From Neospora caninum Liverpool (taxonomy: Eukaryota > Apicomplexa > Conoidasida > Eucoccidiorida > Sarcocystidae), in NCBI RefSeq assembly GCF_000208865.1, contig NC_018390.1:1722790-1786789 (forward strand): a stretch of DNA of 64,000 nucleotides. The letters run 5' to 3'. Position numbers and translations under genes: made by a program. Shown here piece after piece: positions 37,901 to 48,359 of this stretch (position 1 is the stretch's first letter; each line of letters starts with the position of its first letter). The notes beneath the pieces are model-generated. The model saw only the letters and a list, made by a program, of their open reading frames with translations. It ran no database searches and was not told the DNA's origin.

Positions 37901-39932
37901 TCGTCTGTTCTTCAGATTGAACGAATGGACATGCTCTTCGAGGCGAGCTTCACGATGCTCGCGCAGACCGGTAAGAGTGAGCGCGTAGCCTCGCGTGCCG
38001 CCCGGGCCCAGTCCTGCGCATCGCCGGTGACTGCCGCGCTCTCGAAGGCCTGCGAACAAGGCCCGAAAGAAACTCGATTCCATATGGCCACGTCTCTCGT
38101 CCCTGCGCGTGGGCAAACACATGCGAGTCTCAACACAAGACGTTCAGAATGCATGCGCTTCCTCCGAGCCAGAGCGGCACGAAGGCCAGCGTCCGTTGGG
38201 CACATGCCACGACCTGTTCAGATTCACCCAGAGGCAATTATTCCTTTGCACAAACCGTGTGTCTGCCGTTTCCTCCTTCTGGAGACAGGGGCCAGAGGGA
38301 GGCGTTGAAGACGTTCGAGTGGCACAGTTTAACCCCGGCTCTCGCCGTTTTGAGGCCCGCTCGTTTGTGCGGGAGTTTTCGTGGGAGACATGTGGAAACG
38401 ACCGTTATATACTTCAGAGGTAGAAGGTAACGTGGATCCTTATCCACTCTGCTTCCACGAAACGACGGCCTGCGTCTGTGTCGCCTCGTTTCCGGCCTGC
38501 AGGGAACGCGCTGTCGCGTTGTGGACGGTGCAATCGGTACATGAATCTCATCACGAAGCGACCGACGCGTTTGCATTGTCGGACCTGCAACGAAACCTAC
38601 AACATGCCTCCGAATGGGGCAATCAAAGTAGGGTCTTTCGAAAACGCTCGCCAACTCGTGATTGGCGGTTTCCCTTGTCTCCTGTGTCTCGCGCAGCTTC
38701 GCCCTTGTACCGCCAGACGCACTCTCAGTTGCTACGCGTACATGTGTCTCTGCATGCATCGGCTTTTTCTCGCCCCTCCTTCGCGGCCGTCTCCTTTCCC
38801 GCCGTGCGCTTACCATCGCGGTGTCGCTTGCGTTCGGGTCTCGCGTTTTCCGGGTTTCCTGCGGCAGATTCCGGTTTCCCGACTGCGGGCGTGTTGAGCC
38901 CCGTGTCCCTGACATGCCCGTCCTCTTTTCCCTGTCGTTTGCGCCTTTTCGTCGCCACCTTCTGTCTGGCTTCGCCTCGCGCTGCTGGAGCACAGAGCGG
39001 AGCGTCTCCCCTGTCAGGCAGAGGCGCCTCCACAAGCGAGGGTCGATCCGAAAATGTGCATGTGATACGTTCCTCACCTCAACAAAGGAACGCGGACGTG
39101 GCTGGTACTTTGTTTGTGTTGTCCTTCTCTCCAAACATGTACATGCATCTCTGCAAGCGTGTACATGCATCCTTGCAAGCGTGTGCATGCATCTCTGCAA
39201 GCGTGTGCATGCATCTCTGCAAGGATGTGCGTGCATGTCCAACAGTTCAGACGTTTTCTGTGCCGTCAATCTCTCGCGTCCTTGTCTATCTCAACGCTCA
39301 TTCCATTCCCCCACTGGCGGCTTCCCTCGCGTGGAGCGATGCGTCGCTGCATGCACTGAGCCGTCTGTGTGTGCGCAGCTCTACAAGGAACTTCGGTGTC
39401 CTCTCGATAATTTCGAGTTGGTCCTCTTCACGCAGAAGGGCGGCAAAACGTTCCCTCTGTGCCCGCTGTGCTACAACGATCCTCCTCTGGAAGGCGCAGT
39501 GAACAGTAGGCGAATAGAGGAAGGCATCTTTTAAAAAAGGGATTTCGGAGAGCCGGCGGGAGGCCAGGAACGCCGTTATCCCAGGCCCGGGACAATGCCC
39601 GAGAGGAGAGAGGAGGAGCATCTGACGGGAACGGCAAGAGGCGAAAGCAACGGAGGGAGACGAGATCTTCGGCGCTCGCCCCAGAGCGCAACGTAAAGGG
39701 GGAGATAGGGTGAAGGCTCTCGAATTCCGAGCGGGAAAGATTTGCCTTTCTGTTCCTGGGCCGGCTGTGGGCGAAACCTGCTCGGGCGCGAAGCACGTCT
39801 ATGTTGGACCCTGAGGACCATTATGCCGTTTCTAGAGACGCATACAACATTACATGCGATGCGCACGCGAAACCGACGTACTGGCATGAGCGCACATAGC
39901 GACATGTATATAGGTAAATAAACTGGAATAAA

Positions 39933-39965
<33 letters not shown>

Positions 39966-40455
39966 CTGTGTATATAGACATACATATTCATATGTGTATA
40001 TATGGAATAAGAGAGAAATAGAGACAAAGGTGCCGATAGATATGTTGCTTTTGGTGTGCACAGTACGCGGCATATGCCTCTTGTGTTTTTGCTTTTTCCA
40101 GAAATGTCTTGCGTTGAATGCACGCACCCCACCTGCAAGCACGCGATTGAGGCCGTTGGCGTCCTTCAGTGTCCCCAGCCGGAGTGTAGGTTCACCCCTT
40201 TTCGCGCTCAAGGATCTCCTCGGTTTTTATCGAGGCGCCTTTGAGCGAAACGACGATGAAAACCACCTTATCCCGCAGTGTTACCTTCACGCGCTGGCAT
40301 TGTTCCCTAGGCGCATGCTCTTTTTCTCTATCGAAAGACACCTAAGGTTGTAGAAGCATAAACAGATGGAGATGTTGTTAGATTTATGGGTGGAGGTAGA
40401 GGCGTTTTTTCTGCATGCTGGTATGAATGTACGCATACATATATGAATAGATGTA

Positions 40456-40492
<37 letters not shown>

Positions 40493-42895
40493 TTTAACTG
40501 TATATGTAAATGTGCGCATGTGCACATACACTGATTTCGCCCCTGTGTGGCCGCGTATAACTTCTTTCCCATCTTTTCTCCGCGTCGTCTCTCGTGTTTT
40601 TCGTATGTGTCTGTGCCTGGTTCTCGTTCGGCTACTCTACCTCGTCGGCGTTCGAGTCCCGCCCTGGCATTCTCCCACTTCCATTTCCTTGTTCTCTCTC
40701 GCGCTGTCGCTCTTCTTCCTGCCGTTCCGTTTCTCGTCGCTCTTTCGTATCCCCCCTTGTTTCTGTCTTTTCCTCCTTTCTACCTCCAAGTCTCTTTTTC
40801 GTCTTGTCACGGTCACGGCATCTTTCCCGGCATCGGTTCCGTCCTTGTCTTCTCTCAACTGACGCGTTTTCCCAGGCAAAGGCATCTTGTACCTCGACGT
40901 TGTTTCGGGAGTAAGGCAGTCTCGACGAGCGAAGAACTTGCGTCAAGCCTGGAAACGTCCAGTCTGACTAGTTGAAGCGGACATGGGAATTACCACAGCA
41001 TAGGGACAGCCGAGCTCGTCTCGCGAGGCTGCAAAACGAAGCTGAGTTGCGTTCTGCGTCAGCAGAACACAAAGCAAGTGGGGGGAAATCGTCCACTCAA
41101 GTGCCTTACCTCTCTCTCCTTCCAAAGGATTCCTCGTCTTCTATGCGCTCTGGAGCTTTGATGCAGCTTCCCAGTATATAGGCCACAGCGCGTTCGCGTT
41201 AGTGAGGGCGCCTTCTGTCTCTGCGCAAAGGCTCTGAAATTCATAAAGCCTATCACACTTTTTTGCCTGACTCCCTCGACACTGGATCTTTTCTCCCCTG
41301 AGCGTCTCTTCTTCCGCAGGCCCCCGCTCTCTCTTCTTTTCTTCTTTTGTCGAGTTCCCCACGCTGCCTTCCTCTCCCGTTTTGCGCTGCAATGTGTGCG
41401 TGCATGCAGCCCAAGTGGAAACTCGACTGCAACGCGTGTCAATATCAAGTCAAGCTGATGGAGGGCGCACACAGTGAGTCGCGCGTTCTCTGTTCTTTCG
41501 TTTACGCGGCTTTTTCACAAACTCGCCGATTGTCTTCTCGCTGGCCCCGTCTCTCCCAGCCTCCTTTCTGTCTGACTTGCAGTCTGGCTCTGTTATGTCT
41601 GCCCGACTCTTTTCTCTCCGTCTCGTGTTCCCTCTTCTCTTCTCTCCTTTTGTCTCAGAAGCCTGTCGCGTTTGCGCACGCCGTCTCCCTGCGTCTCCGC
41701 CTCTGCGTTTCCTCCGCTGTCTTGCTGTCACCGCCTGACACTTCCCCTCGTTGCTTCTTCTGTTTCGTTTCGTCCCGTGCCTTCCCTTTTCTTTTGTCTT
41801 CTGCCGCGCTTCCGCCTCCTCCCCGTGATGCCTCCGCTCGTCTCGGCCTTCGTTTCGTCCACTCTCGTTTCCAGGAATCTCCGTGACCAGCGACGAGTGC
41901 GACACCTGCGGCTCTGCGCTTCTGAACGTCGTGATGAACAAAACGAGGCCTTTCAAGGTACCCTGCGAAACGGGAGTGGAGGGGAAAGGAAAGTGAAGAG
42001 AATACCTTTCGAGGCGCGCACAGACTGGTCGCCCCAGATCGCGTTGACCCTTCCAGTGAAAAAACACTTTCCGCACTGGACAGGAACGCGCAGGCGGGGG
42101 AGCTCTCGCTGCCTCCTCCCTCTCCGTACACCCCATCCGTGGTACTTTCGAAGCCTTAGCGGGGCAATATAGAGCGTACCCAGCTGCTGAGCGAACGCAA
42201 GAAGCGCGGAGGACAGCCATGGACTCCAAGAGCAAGAACCGCACATGAAAATCAACAAACATGTGGAGTGTATGGGGCGAAAAGGTGACCTGTCGCTGTT
42301 GGTAGGGTCCTTTTCAGGTTGCGCGAGGACGGGATTCCGCCCTGTATCTGGTGTCTCCGATCTCTTGCCTTTCATGCAGGATGGCGAAATCGAGAAAGTG
42401 GCATGCTTTGTCTGCGACGCTGAGCTCAATGCTCTCGTGGAAAGCACGTACGTTTTCTCCTTGATTCCGCGTGACAAGTGCCTTTCTGACGCCTTCCTGG
42501 TCCGCCGATTCGCGGCTGTGTGTCCGACTCTCTCTGTCGTCTTCGGTTTCTTCCTCTCCCCGCGGTAGCCCCTTTTCCTCCGTGGTGTCTGGTTTTTCAG
42601 TCCTCTCTCTGAGTCGCCCTCTTCGGTGTGTATGGGCTCTCGGCTGCCACGTTCCCCTAGCTCCTCTCGCGGGCGTCACGCAGAGGGCAAGGGGAACCGC
42701 AATCTGTCAAGCACGCGCAGGTGTACAGGTGCCCACGAGCGTTTTTCTGCATGCGTGCGATGTCTCTTCAGCTTCGCCAAGACCTTCCGCAGCAGACGCT
42801 CTGGACGCGGTCGAGGGCGCGGCCGAGGCCGGGGCAGAGGCCGAGGACGAGGCCGGAAGATCGAAGACCCAAAGATGACGTTCGATGGATTTTAA
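29959..42895 (+). CDS. TOP3B: DNA/RNA topoisomerase III-beta
   Basis: Twenty-four exons: 29959-30054, 30448-30493, 31059-31087, 31484-31528, 31945-32301, 32390-32436, 32911-33028, 33618-33740, 34134-34232, 34529-34672, 35259-35405, 36312-36647, 37019-37153, 37298-37430, 37692-37768, 37916-37970, 38503-38627, 39379-39505, 40102-40185, 40876-40910, 41410-41473, 41875-41957, 42380-42447, 42772-42895. Phases agree throughout; 898 residues, human TOP3B 862. The start has a strong CACCATGG context. Toprim motifs: [10 protein letters not shown] near residue 7 and DCDREGEN at 115-122. The catalytic tyrosine is Tyr381 in TYPRTE. Other matches are [42 protein letters not shown] and [12 protein letters not shown]. 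From about residue 663, several CxxC zinc-binding pairs follow (CGRC, CRTC, CPLC, CVEC, CNAC, CDTC, CFVC), then an RG-repeat tail. Family role: type IA topoisomerase acting on DNA and RNA, passing single strands through a 5'-phosphotyrosine break. Exon 5 adds about 45 basic residues after Toprim that human lacks. Confidence 0.95.
30659..30720. repeat. Two (TA)n tracts in TOP3B intron 2
   Basis: TA tracts at 30659-30681 and 30699-30720 separated by 17 bp, inside intron 30494-31058. Confidence 0.9.
33992..34016. repeat. (TA)n microsatellite in TOP3B intron 8
   Basis: About twelve TA units in intron 33741-34133. Confidence 0.9.
34909..34936. repeat. (TA)n microsatellite in TOP3B intron 10
   Basis: About fourteen TA units in intron 34673-35258. 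Confidence 0.9.
37431..37691 (+). other. Probable GC-AG intron (TOP3B intron 14)
   Basis: The donor is AAG then GCAAGT, and the acceptor is CCCAG at 37687-37691. Joining 37430 to 37692 restores IAQGKAD, which matches the human TOP3B sequence LIAQGKAD exactly at the junction. No GT donor nearby gives both the right phase and the conserved residues. GC-AG introns are a known minor class that needs an otherwise strong donor, as seen here. Confidence 0.8.
39138..39237. repeat. 22-bp tandem repeat with TGCATGCA, TOP3B intron 17
   Basis: Four full 22-bp units start at 39138, 39160, 39182 and 39204, with a partial fifth. Consensus is TGTGCATGCATCTCTGCAAG plus CG. Units 3 and 4 contain perfect TGCATGCA; units 1 and 2 read TACATGCA. 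The array lies in intron 38628-39378, ending about 140 bp before the acceptor. Confidence 0.92.
39939..39965. repeat. (TA)n microsatellite in TOP3B intron 18
   Basis: About thirteen TA units in intron 39506-40101. Confidence 0.9.
40459..40490. repeat. (TA)n microsatellite in TOP3B intron 19
   Basis: About sixteen TA units, the longest pure TA run in the window, in intron 40186-40875. Confidence 0.92.
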
Positions 42896-43847
42896 AGAGC
42901 CAAGCGGCTGCAGGCTGCTGCGAGATGCATGCCGGTCGAAACGAGCTGCGCACACGCAAATCGGATCAAGCCTATCGGCGCTCTCGACGGCTGGTAAATT
43001 GCACCGAAGCGCGATAACGAGGCCGCCTCGGGCCTCGTCCTCGTCAGCGGGGCGGGTGAGACGGTCAGGAGGGACGCCTGTTTCTTCCCTTTCGTGGTGA
43101 ACAACGGGCGAGGCAGCTGCTGGCTTTTTGATCCTTCACGTGCCAATGTGTAAAGATGAAAGGCTTCCCCTACGTTTGCTCTTCCCGTTCTGTGCTTCGC
43201 GCGCCTCCAGCCTTGTTCTTTGTCGCGCTCTGCTCGACCGGGTTCTGGTCCTTCTCTCCTGTCTCGCTTTTTCTTCACCTTTTGTCAAGTTAAGGCGGTG
43301 TCTCTTGTCCCTCGTTCTTCTCTCTAACTTTCATCTCAAGGTTGCCGGTTTCGTTCTTTTGTATCAACCGCCTGTCTCGTTAGTTAACTGACCAGGGCTG
43401 CGGAGGCTCCCACGGGAGTTTTCGGTCTCGGTCGTGCCTTTCTGACCTAGCGGAACTCCCGCGACGAGAGGCTTACAATTTGTTTACAAGTTTTCGGTCG
43501 GCGTCTGTATATGCGCGTGCGCACGTGTGAAAAGATGCATAGCTGTGTCTTTAATGTATTTGCATGCACACGCAGGTGGATGCAGTGGTCTTGTCCGGTG
43601 TTTGTCGTCGCGGACTGAGGGCTGCTTGGTCTCTCTCAGATTTCCCCTTTGTTTTCGTTCCCTCCCGGAACCTTCATGCAGAGGCGTAAATCCGCACTTC
43701 CGACAAAGTGCGATTTTCCGAGCTCCATAGCGATGGAAACGAATGGCGTCAACCTGACTCTGAGAGACTCGAAGCGCCGAAATGACGGAGTCCGAGTCAA
43801 AACGCACCCACCCGCCGTCTTCACACCAGCCAGGAAAAAGATATAAA

Positions 43848-43867
43848 TATATATATATATATATATA
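43848..43867. repeat. (TA)n microsatellite, intergenic
   Basis: About ten TA units in the TOP3B-SRPRB convergent spacer. Confidence 0.85.
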
Positions 43868-44040
43868 CTATAGTTTACTTGCATACAGTTAAACTTACAC
43901 ATGTATACATAAGACCTCATTCGTTGTCGTTCCCATGGTCTCTTGCTCAGAGGTCCGGAAATACCCCACTCGCTTTGTTCATCCGAACAGCCATATATCT
44001 AGAGCACGCATTCTGCACATTTCCATAACCATATATACAC

Positions 44041-44061
44041 ATATATATATATATATATATA
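44041..44061. repeat. (TA)n microsatellite, intergenic
   Basis: About ten TA units, 170 bp right of the previous tract, in the same convergent spacer. Confidence 0.88.
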
Positions 44062-45167
44062 AATGTATTTGTTTATATGCATCTATATACCTTGTGACAT
44101 CTGTGTGTAGGTCGGCGAGTATGCTCGAGTTTGCTCCATCAGGTGTTCCCTCTTTTTCCTAAAAGGGCTGTATTGGTGTTCTGTAGGGAAGCGCACGATT
44201 TTTTCACAAAATAACTAGGTGTAAAGAGTTTTCCATAATTTTTGTCATCTATTTATAAACTATTACCGTTGATGTCCAAAATTGGCTGACAAGCCGAGGA
44301 GTCCGGCTTTCTCCAAGCGCGCGACTTCACTGGGCCCCGCCTCTCTTGCCCTTGCATTCAACGGGGTGAAAAGCGGCGGAACACAGCAAGCTCGCCGATG
44401 AGAAGACTGGCCCATATAGAGGCCGCCCCAGCGTGCGTGATTTCAAAGCGTTTGTGCTTTGCGTATGAGAAGAGCGAGACGAAAGCGCGATTCACTGGAG
44501 TTTTTTAACCAAGATGCTCCGGAACGGTTGGCGCATGCAGCCGGCATGCGAGTGTATCAATTCAATACACGTATTGTACCTATTTACAGTACGAAGTACG
44601 AAGATGATAGAGAAGTAATACGTGCACAGGATATGCAGTAGATGCGAGACGAATAACGTCTGTACCTAAGCATTACGTGTAGATGTGAAAAGTATATATG
44701 TACGAACGTGTGTGTGTGAAGCCTAGTCAAAGACATCCAGGGACAGGCAGTTTTACGAAGAGAAACTGAACAGAAAAAGGGGGGAGAAGAGAGACCTACG
44801 GAGAAGTCGGTACAGCGACGCCCAGATAGAAAACAGATCGACACAGGCACAGCGACAATACTACGCAGTGGACGGCGGCCCAAGACAGAAGAGAGGGAAC
44901 AGGAGAGTCTGACAATTGGAGAAAAAGAGAGTGAGGATGCGGGGAATCCGCACCGAGACTCATAGATCAGTCGACAGATAAAGCGATATATACAATACCT
45001 TATATATTTTATATTATATATTTGCAGGCACTGTCGCATCTCTGTCGAGAGGCGGAAGAATGGAAACGGCCAAAAATGAGACGTTCTCGTCTTGGACCTC
45101 ACGTGCACGATGGAGAGTGCCTCCTGACAGGAAAGAAGTTCTAGCAACAGAATGGTTCTTCCGAGGT

Positions 45168-48100
45168 TTAGTTTGGGGGGAAAAGGCCCAGAAGGAAATC
45201 TCGAACTTCCGCAGTTTCGTCGTTCTTCACCGAGCAGCTGCAAATCGCCTGAACCCACACAGGCCCAGACAAAACGGAGAACGTTTGCAGGAGCCGGGAC
45301 AGTCCAGAGGCGATCGCTTTTCCGCGCGAGAAAGGCCCTCACGCAGGTGTGCATCGTGCGGCGCAGAACGTCGATAGAGAGACAGAGCTCCCGAGAACGA
45401 GACAAAGAAAATACGCAAGAGAGCATGCACCATCATAAGGCTAGAGGAGATGGCCATATGGAGGATCGCTCGACAAACGACAACTCGACCAACTCGACGT
45501 GTCTACGCCGAAATGCGCACGAAAACAAACATACACGTGAAGCGGACCAGGCAGACATAAAAACCGCGAGATCCCTGCACAACAAACTCCATCACCGAGC
45601 ACACAAGGCGACAACAGATACAGATACAGATATAAAATCAGATACACATACACGGACAGTTGATTTGAAATGAAGACGGCGGGCCGATCTTACCACTGGA
45701 CTCGGCACGTGAGAGAGAATTTTGAATGCGTCGCCCTCCACGCCGATGAAATTGGTCCCATCGTCCTCTCCCTCGAGCATCGCTGCGCGGGACGCCCGGC
45801 TCCGCTCGCTGTTTGAGACGCGAAAGACGACAGGGGGCGCCACGAATGAAAGCCACGGCGCAGGGGAAGAGCGAAAAAAAGGCAGGCAGCAAGGGAGAAG
45901 AACGAACAAGGGACGGAGGCGCAAAGAGGAGAAAAAGGCAGTGCAGTTGAGAGTTGAGAGTCGCGCGGGCGATGGCTGGCAAGACAGGCGCCGCCTTTGG
46001 GAGCCTCAGAAGATCCCTGCTCTTTTCCCCGAGGAGACCGACCAAAAAACCAGGCTCGTGGTGGATCGACACCTTTCTTTCTTCGGCTTACATTTCCCTC
46101 TCGATGTCTTCGACAACCGATTCCTGCGTCCGCGCATCCGGCAAATCTGTCTTGTTTACCACCAGCAGAAGAGGCGTTTGCCGCCGGTGAAGGCTCGGGT
46201 CGGCAAACAACTCGTACAGTTGCCTAGAGAGGAATGGACGTGAAACAAAAACGAAGCGACCGCCTGAGAGGTGTTCCAGAGAACGGAACCAAGGCAGAAA
46301 AAAACGAGGGACGCTGCAGAGGGCCCGCCGCAGAAACAGAGTCAGAAGAAGCACGCAGGGTGTGGAGCGCGGAGGCACGGAGAGGCGATGCGTCGCAGGG
46401 GCGAAAAGAGCCAGTGGAGCGGAAACAGGGAAGCGCCGATTGGAGTGGCCAGAGGCCTCGCAGGAACGCGAATCCTCAATCCGGTAGAAGGGAAGGAAGC
46501 GAGGTCAACAGAGACAGGGAAAGCCCCGAAAATAGGCGCTCTGTCTGGACAAACGGCGCTGTGTGGGCATCGCGAGAAACCACGGAGTCTGTGAGGCGTG
46601 GACTTACTCCGCGGCAACTTTCAGAGCCGCTTTGTCGGCGGCGTCGACGAAGAAAAGGAGAGCTGCGGCCTCGTCGATGAACGGCTTCGCGAGGCCTTGC
46701 AGCCGCGCATGTCCAGGGAAATCGACGAGGTCAATCTTTGCAGCCAACCGGTCCGCCTCGCTCCCCTCGCAGCCTTCGCGCGGACTCACGTGCCCTGCGG
46801 CGTCCTCGTCGGCGGCGCTGGTGGGGAAGACCGAGACCGTGTCGCTGTTTTCCTGCAGGCACCCCCCAGCGACACAGCCGCGCATGCGGTAGCGGCAGGA
46901 ACAGGTGAAGGACAGCAACACCAAATGCGGGGCGAGACACCGCAAAGGACGACACCCAAGCAGACGTATGGGAACTCCTGTTTGACGCGTCCTGCAGCCT
47001 TCTCGTGCCAGGAAAGCGCGCGTCTCGGTTGGGAAGAAGCGATGGAAGTGTCTCCTGTGTTCACTCGCTTTTCGAAAAAGGTGGGCCCCAGCCAGAGGGA
47101 GTGGAAATGGGACTTTCTGTAGCGTTGCTGAGGGAATTTCTCACCTGCATCGACGGCACTGTTTCCGTGACTCGGCCGTTTCGAAGAAGCAGAAAGAGAC
47201 TCGTTTTCCCACTCCCGCTGGGACCGAGGAGCACCACGCGCCGGCCGCCGCCGCGCCCGCGCTGGCCCCTGCCGCCGGATAGGAGCCCTCTGACGACTGC
47301 GCCGCGACAAGCAAAAGACATGCACAGAGCTGCGCTCGCTCAAGCACCAGGAAACCGTCCCCAGTCGGTCAAACACGAAATGCAGACGCCAGGCCGCCAT
47401 GCCATTTGATCTTGACGCAACACACACACTTGCATGCAGAGATGAACATATCTATTTGTATAGGGGAACGCACGCTCGAGCCTACACATGCACGTGCGCC
47501 TAGCACAGGGAACTATCCTTGCAGAGAGCGAAATGCACACAAAATGGCACTGAAACATGCGGGCTACCGATATGTGCAAAGCGAGTCGACGGATACAGCG
47601 GCTCTGGGTCTAGCGGTTCACGCAGAGATCGAGGAGAATACGAGGCAAGGGCGAAAAATGCAGAGGAGTAATGCGCCTGCACTGGAAGCAATTCCACCTG
47701 AGCAACTTCGCCGCCTCCGTGTGGTCCATGCAAGTGCAGCGTGCGAGGCCTGTGTCTGTATCGATCGCTGCTTGGTGTGACTGCGGACCCAGGCCTCGCT
47801 GTCTCGCGTGTCTCCGCAAAGGAGGGACAAACCTTTCAAGCTCAGGAGGGCGAGGACGCAGTATGCGAAGAAGACGAGCGAGACGCACGCTTCGAAGGGA
47901 ACCACGTCAGCTCGCAAATAGCGGTGGGCAGAGTGCTGAAAGGAAGCGAATGGAACGGAGAAGGCACGCGAGAGATGACGCAGCCACAGGCGACGAAAGC
48001 AGAGCCCAGACTGATCAAGCGATAGACAGGCACTTTGAGCATCCATAGGCAGTTCCGTGTGAAGCGCATGCCCGCGGGTGCCTGGAGGCCTTTCCTGGAA

Positions 48101-48359
48101 AGCGCAGAGAAGCGGGTCTGGAGACAGGTCAACACCCCGTCCGGAGGCTTACTCGCAGCTGTGCAGCAGGAGACGCAACGAGAGTCTGCCATCCGCTCTG
48201 TGCCCATGACGGAGACGCGACGGGGGGAGATGGCGCGGGTTCTGCCTGGGCATTTGAGCCGTTCGCCGACCGTTTTTTCATCTCCCTTTTTTGCGGACCG
48301 GTACTCATCTTCTGCGTTCCTGTCTTTCCGGACGGCTTCTCCGAAGACGATGCAGCCAT
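45168..48359 (-). CDS. SRPRB: Signal recognition particle receptor subunit beta
   Basis: Seven exons on the minus strand: 48359-48153, 47935-47833, 47296-47145, 46852-46608, 46223-46092, 45808-45694, 45248-45168. Frame is kept at all joins; 344 residues. The N-terminal 69 residues are polar and Lys-rich. A single membrane anchor (about 84-102, CVSLVFFAYCVLALLSL) is followed by a Gly/Arg-rich linker. The GTPase domain shows the P-loop GPSGSGKTS (128-136), the switch II motif DFPGH (198-202), the base-binding motif NKTD (259-262) and a G5-like CSVK (323-326) close to the C-terminus. IEREIERSRASRAAML between them matches the basic helix typical of SRPRB and Arf/Sar-like relatives. Family role: ER membrane GTPase that anchors SRP receptor alpha and helps dock ribosome-SRP complexes at the translocon. 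It could be confused with other small GTPases, but the N-terminal anchor and DFPGH favour SRPRB. Confidence 0.9.

Larger units (their letters stand above)
42896..45167. other. Convergent spacer between TOP3B and SRPRB, no supported gene
   Basis: Holds the 3' UTRs of two convergent genes. TA tracts lie at about 43848-43867 and 44041-44061. A short, unusually AT-rich stretch at about 44193-44280 differs from its surroundings. No open frame has domain or splice support. The last 500 bp before 45168 are probably SRPRB 3' UTR. Confidence 0.5.

Noticed and set aside
39114..39360. Cys/His-rich open frames ([15 protein letters not shown] repeats) in three frames
   Set aside because: They are translations of the 22-bp intronic tandem repeat, which is not a multiple of three.
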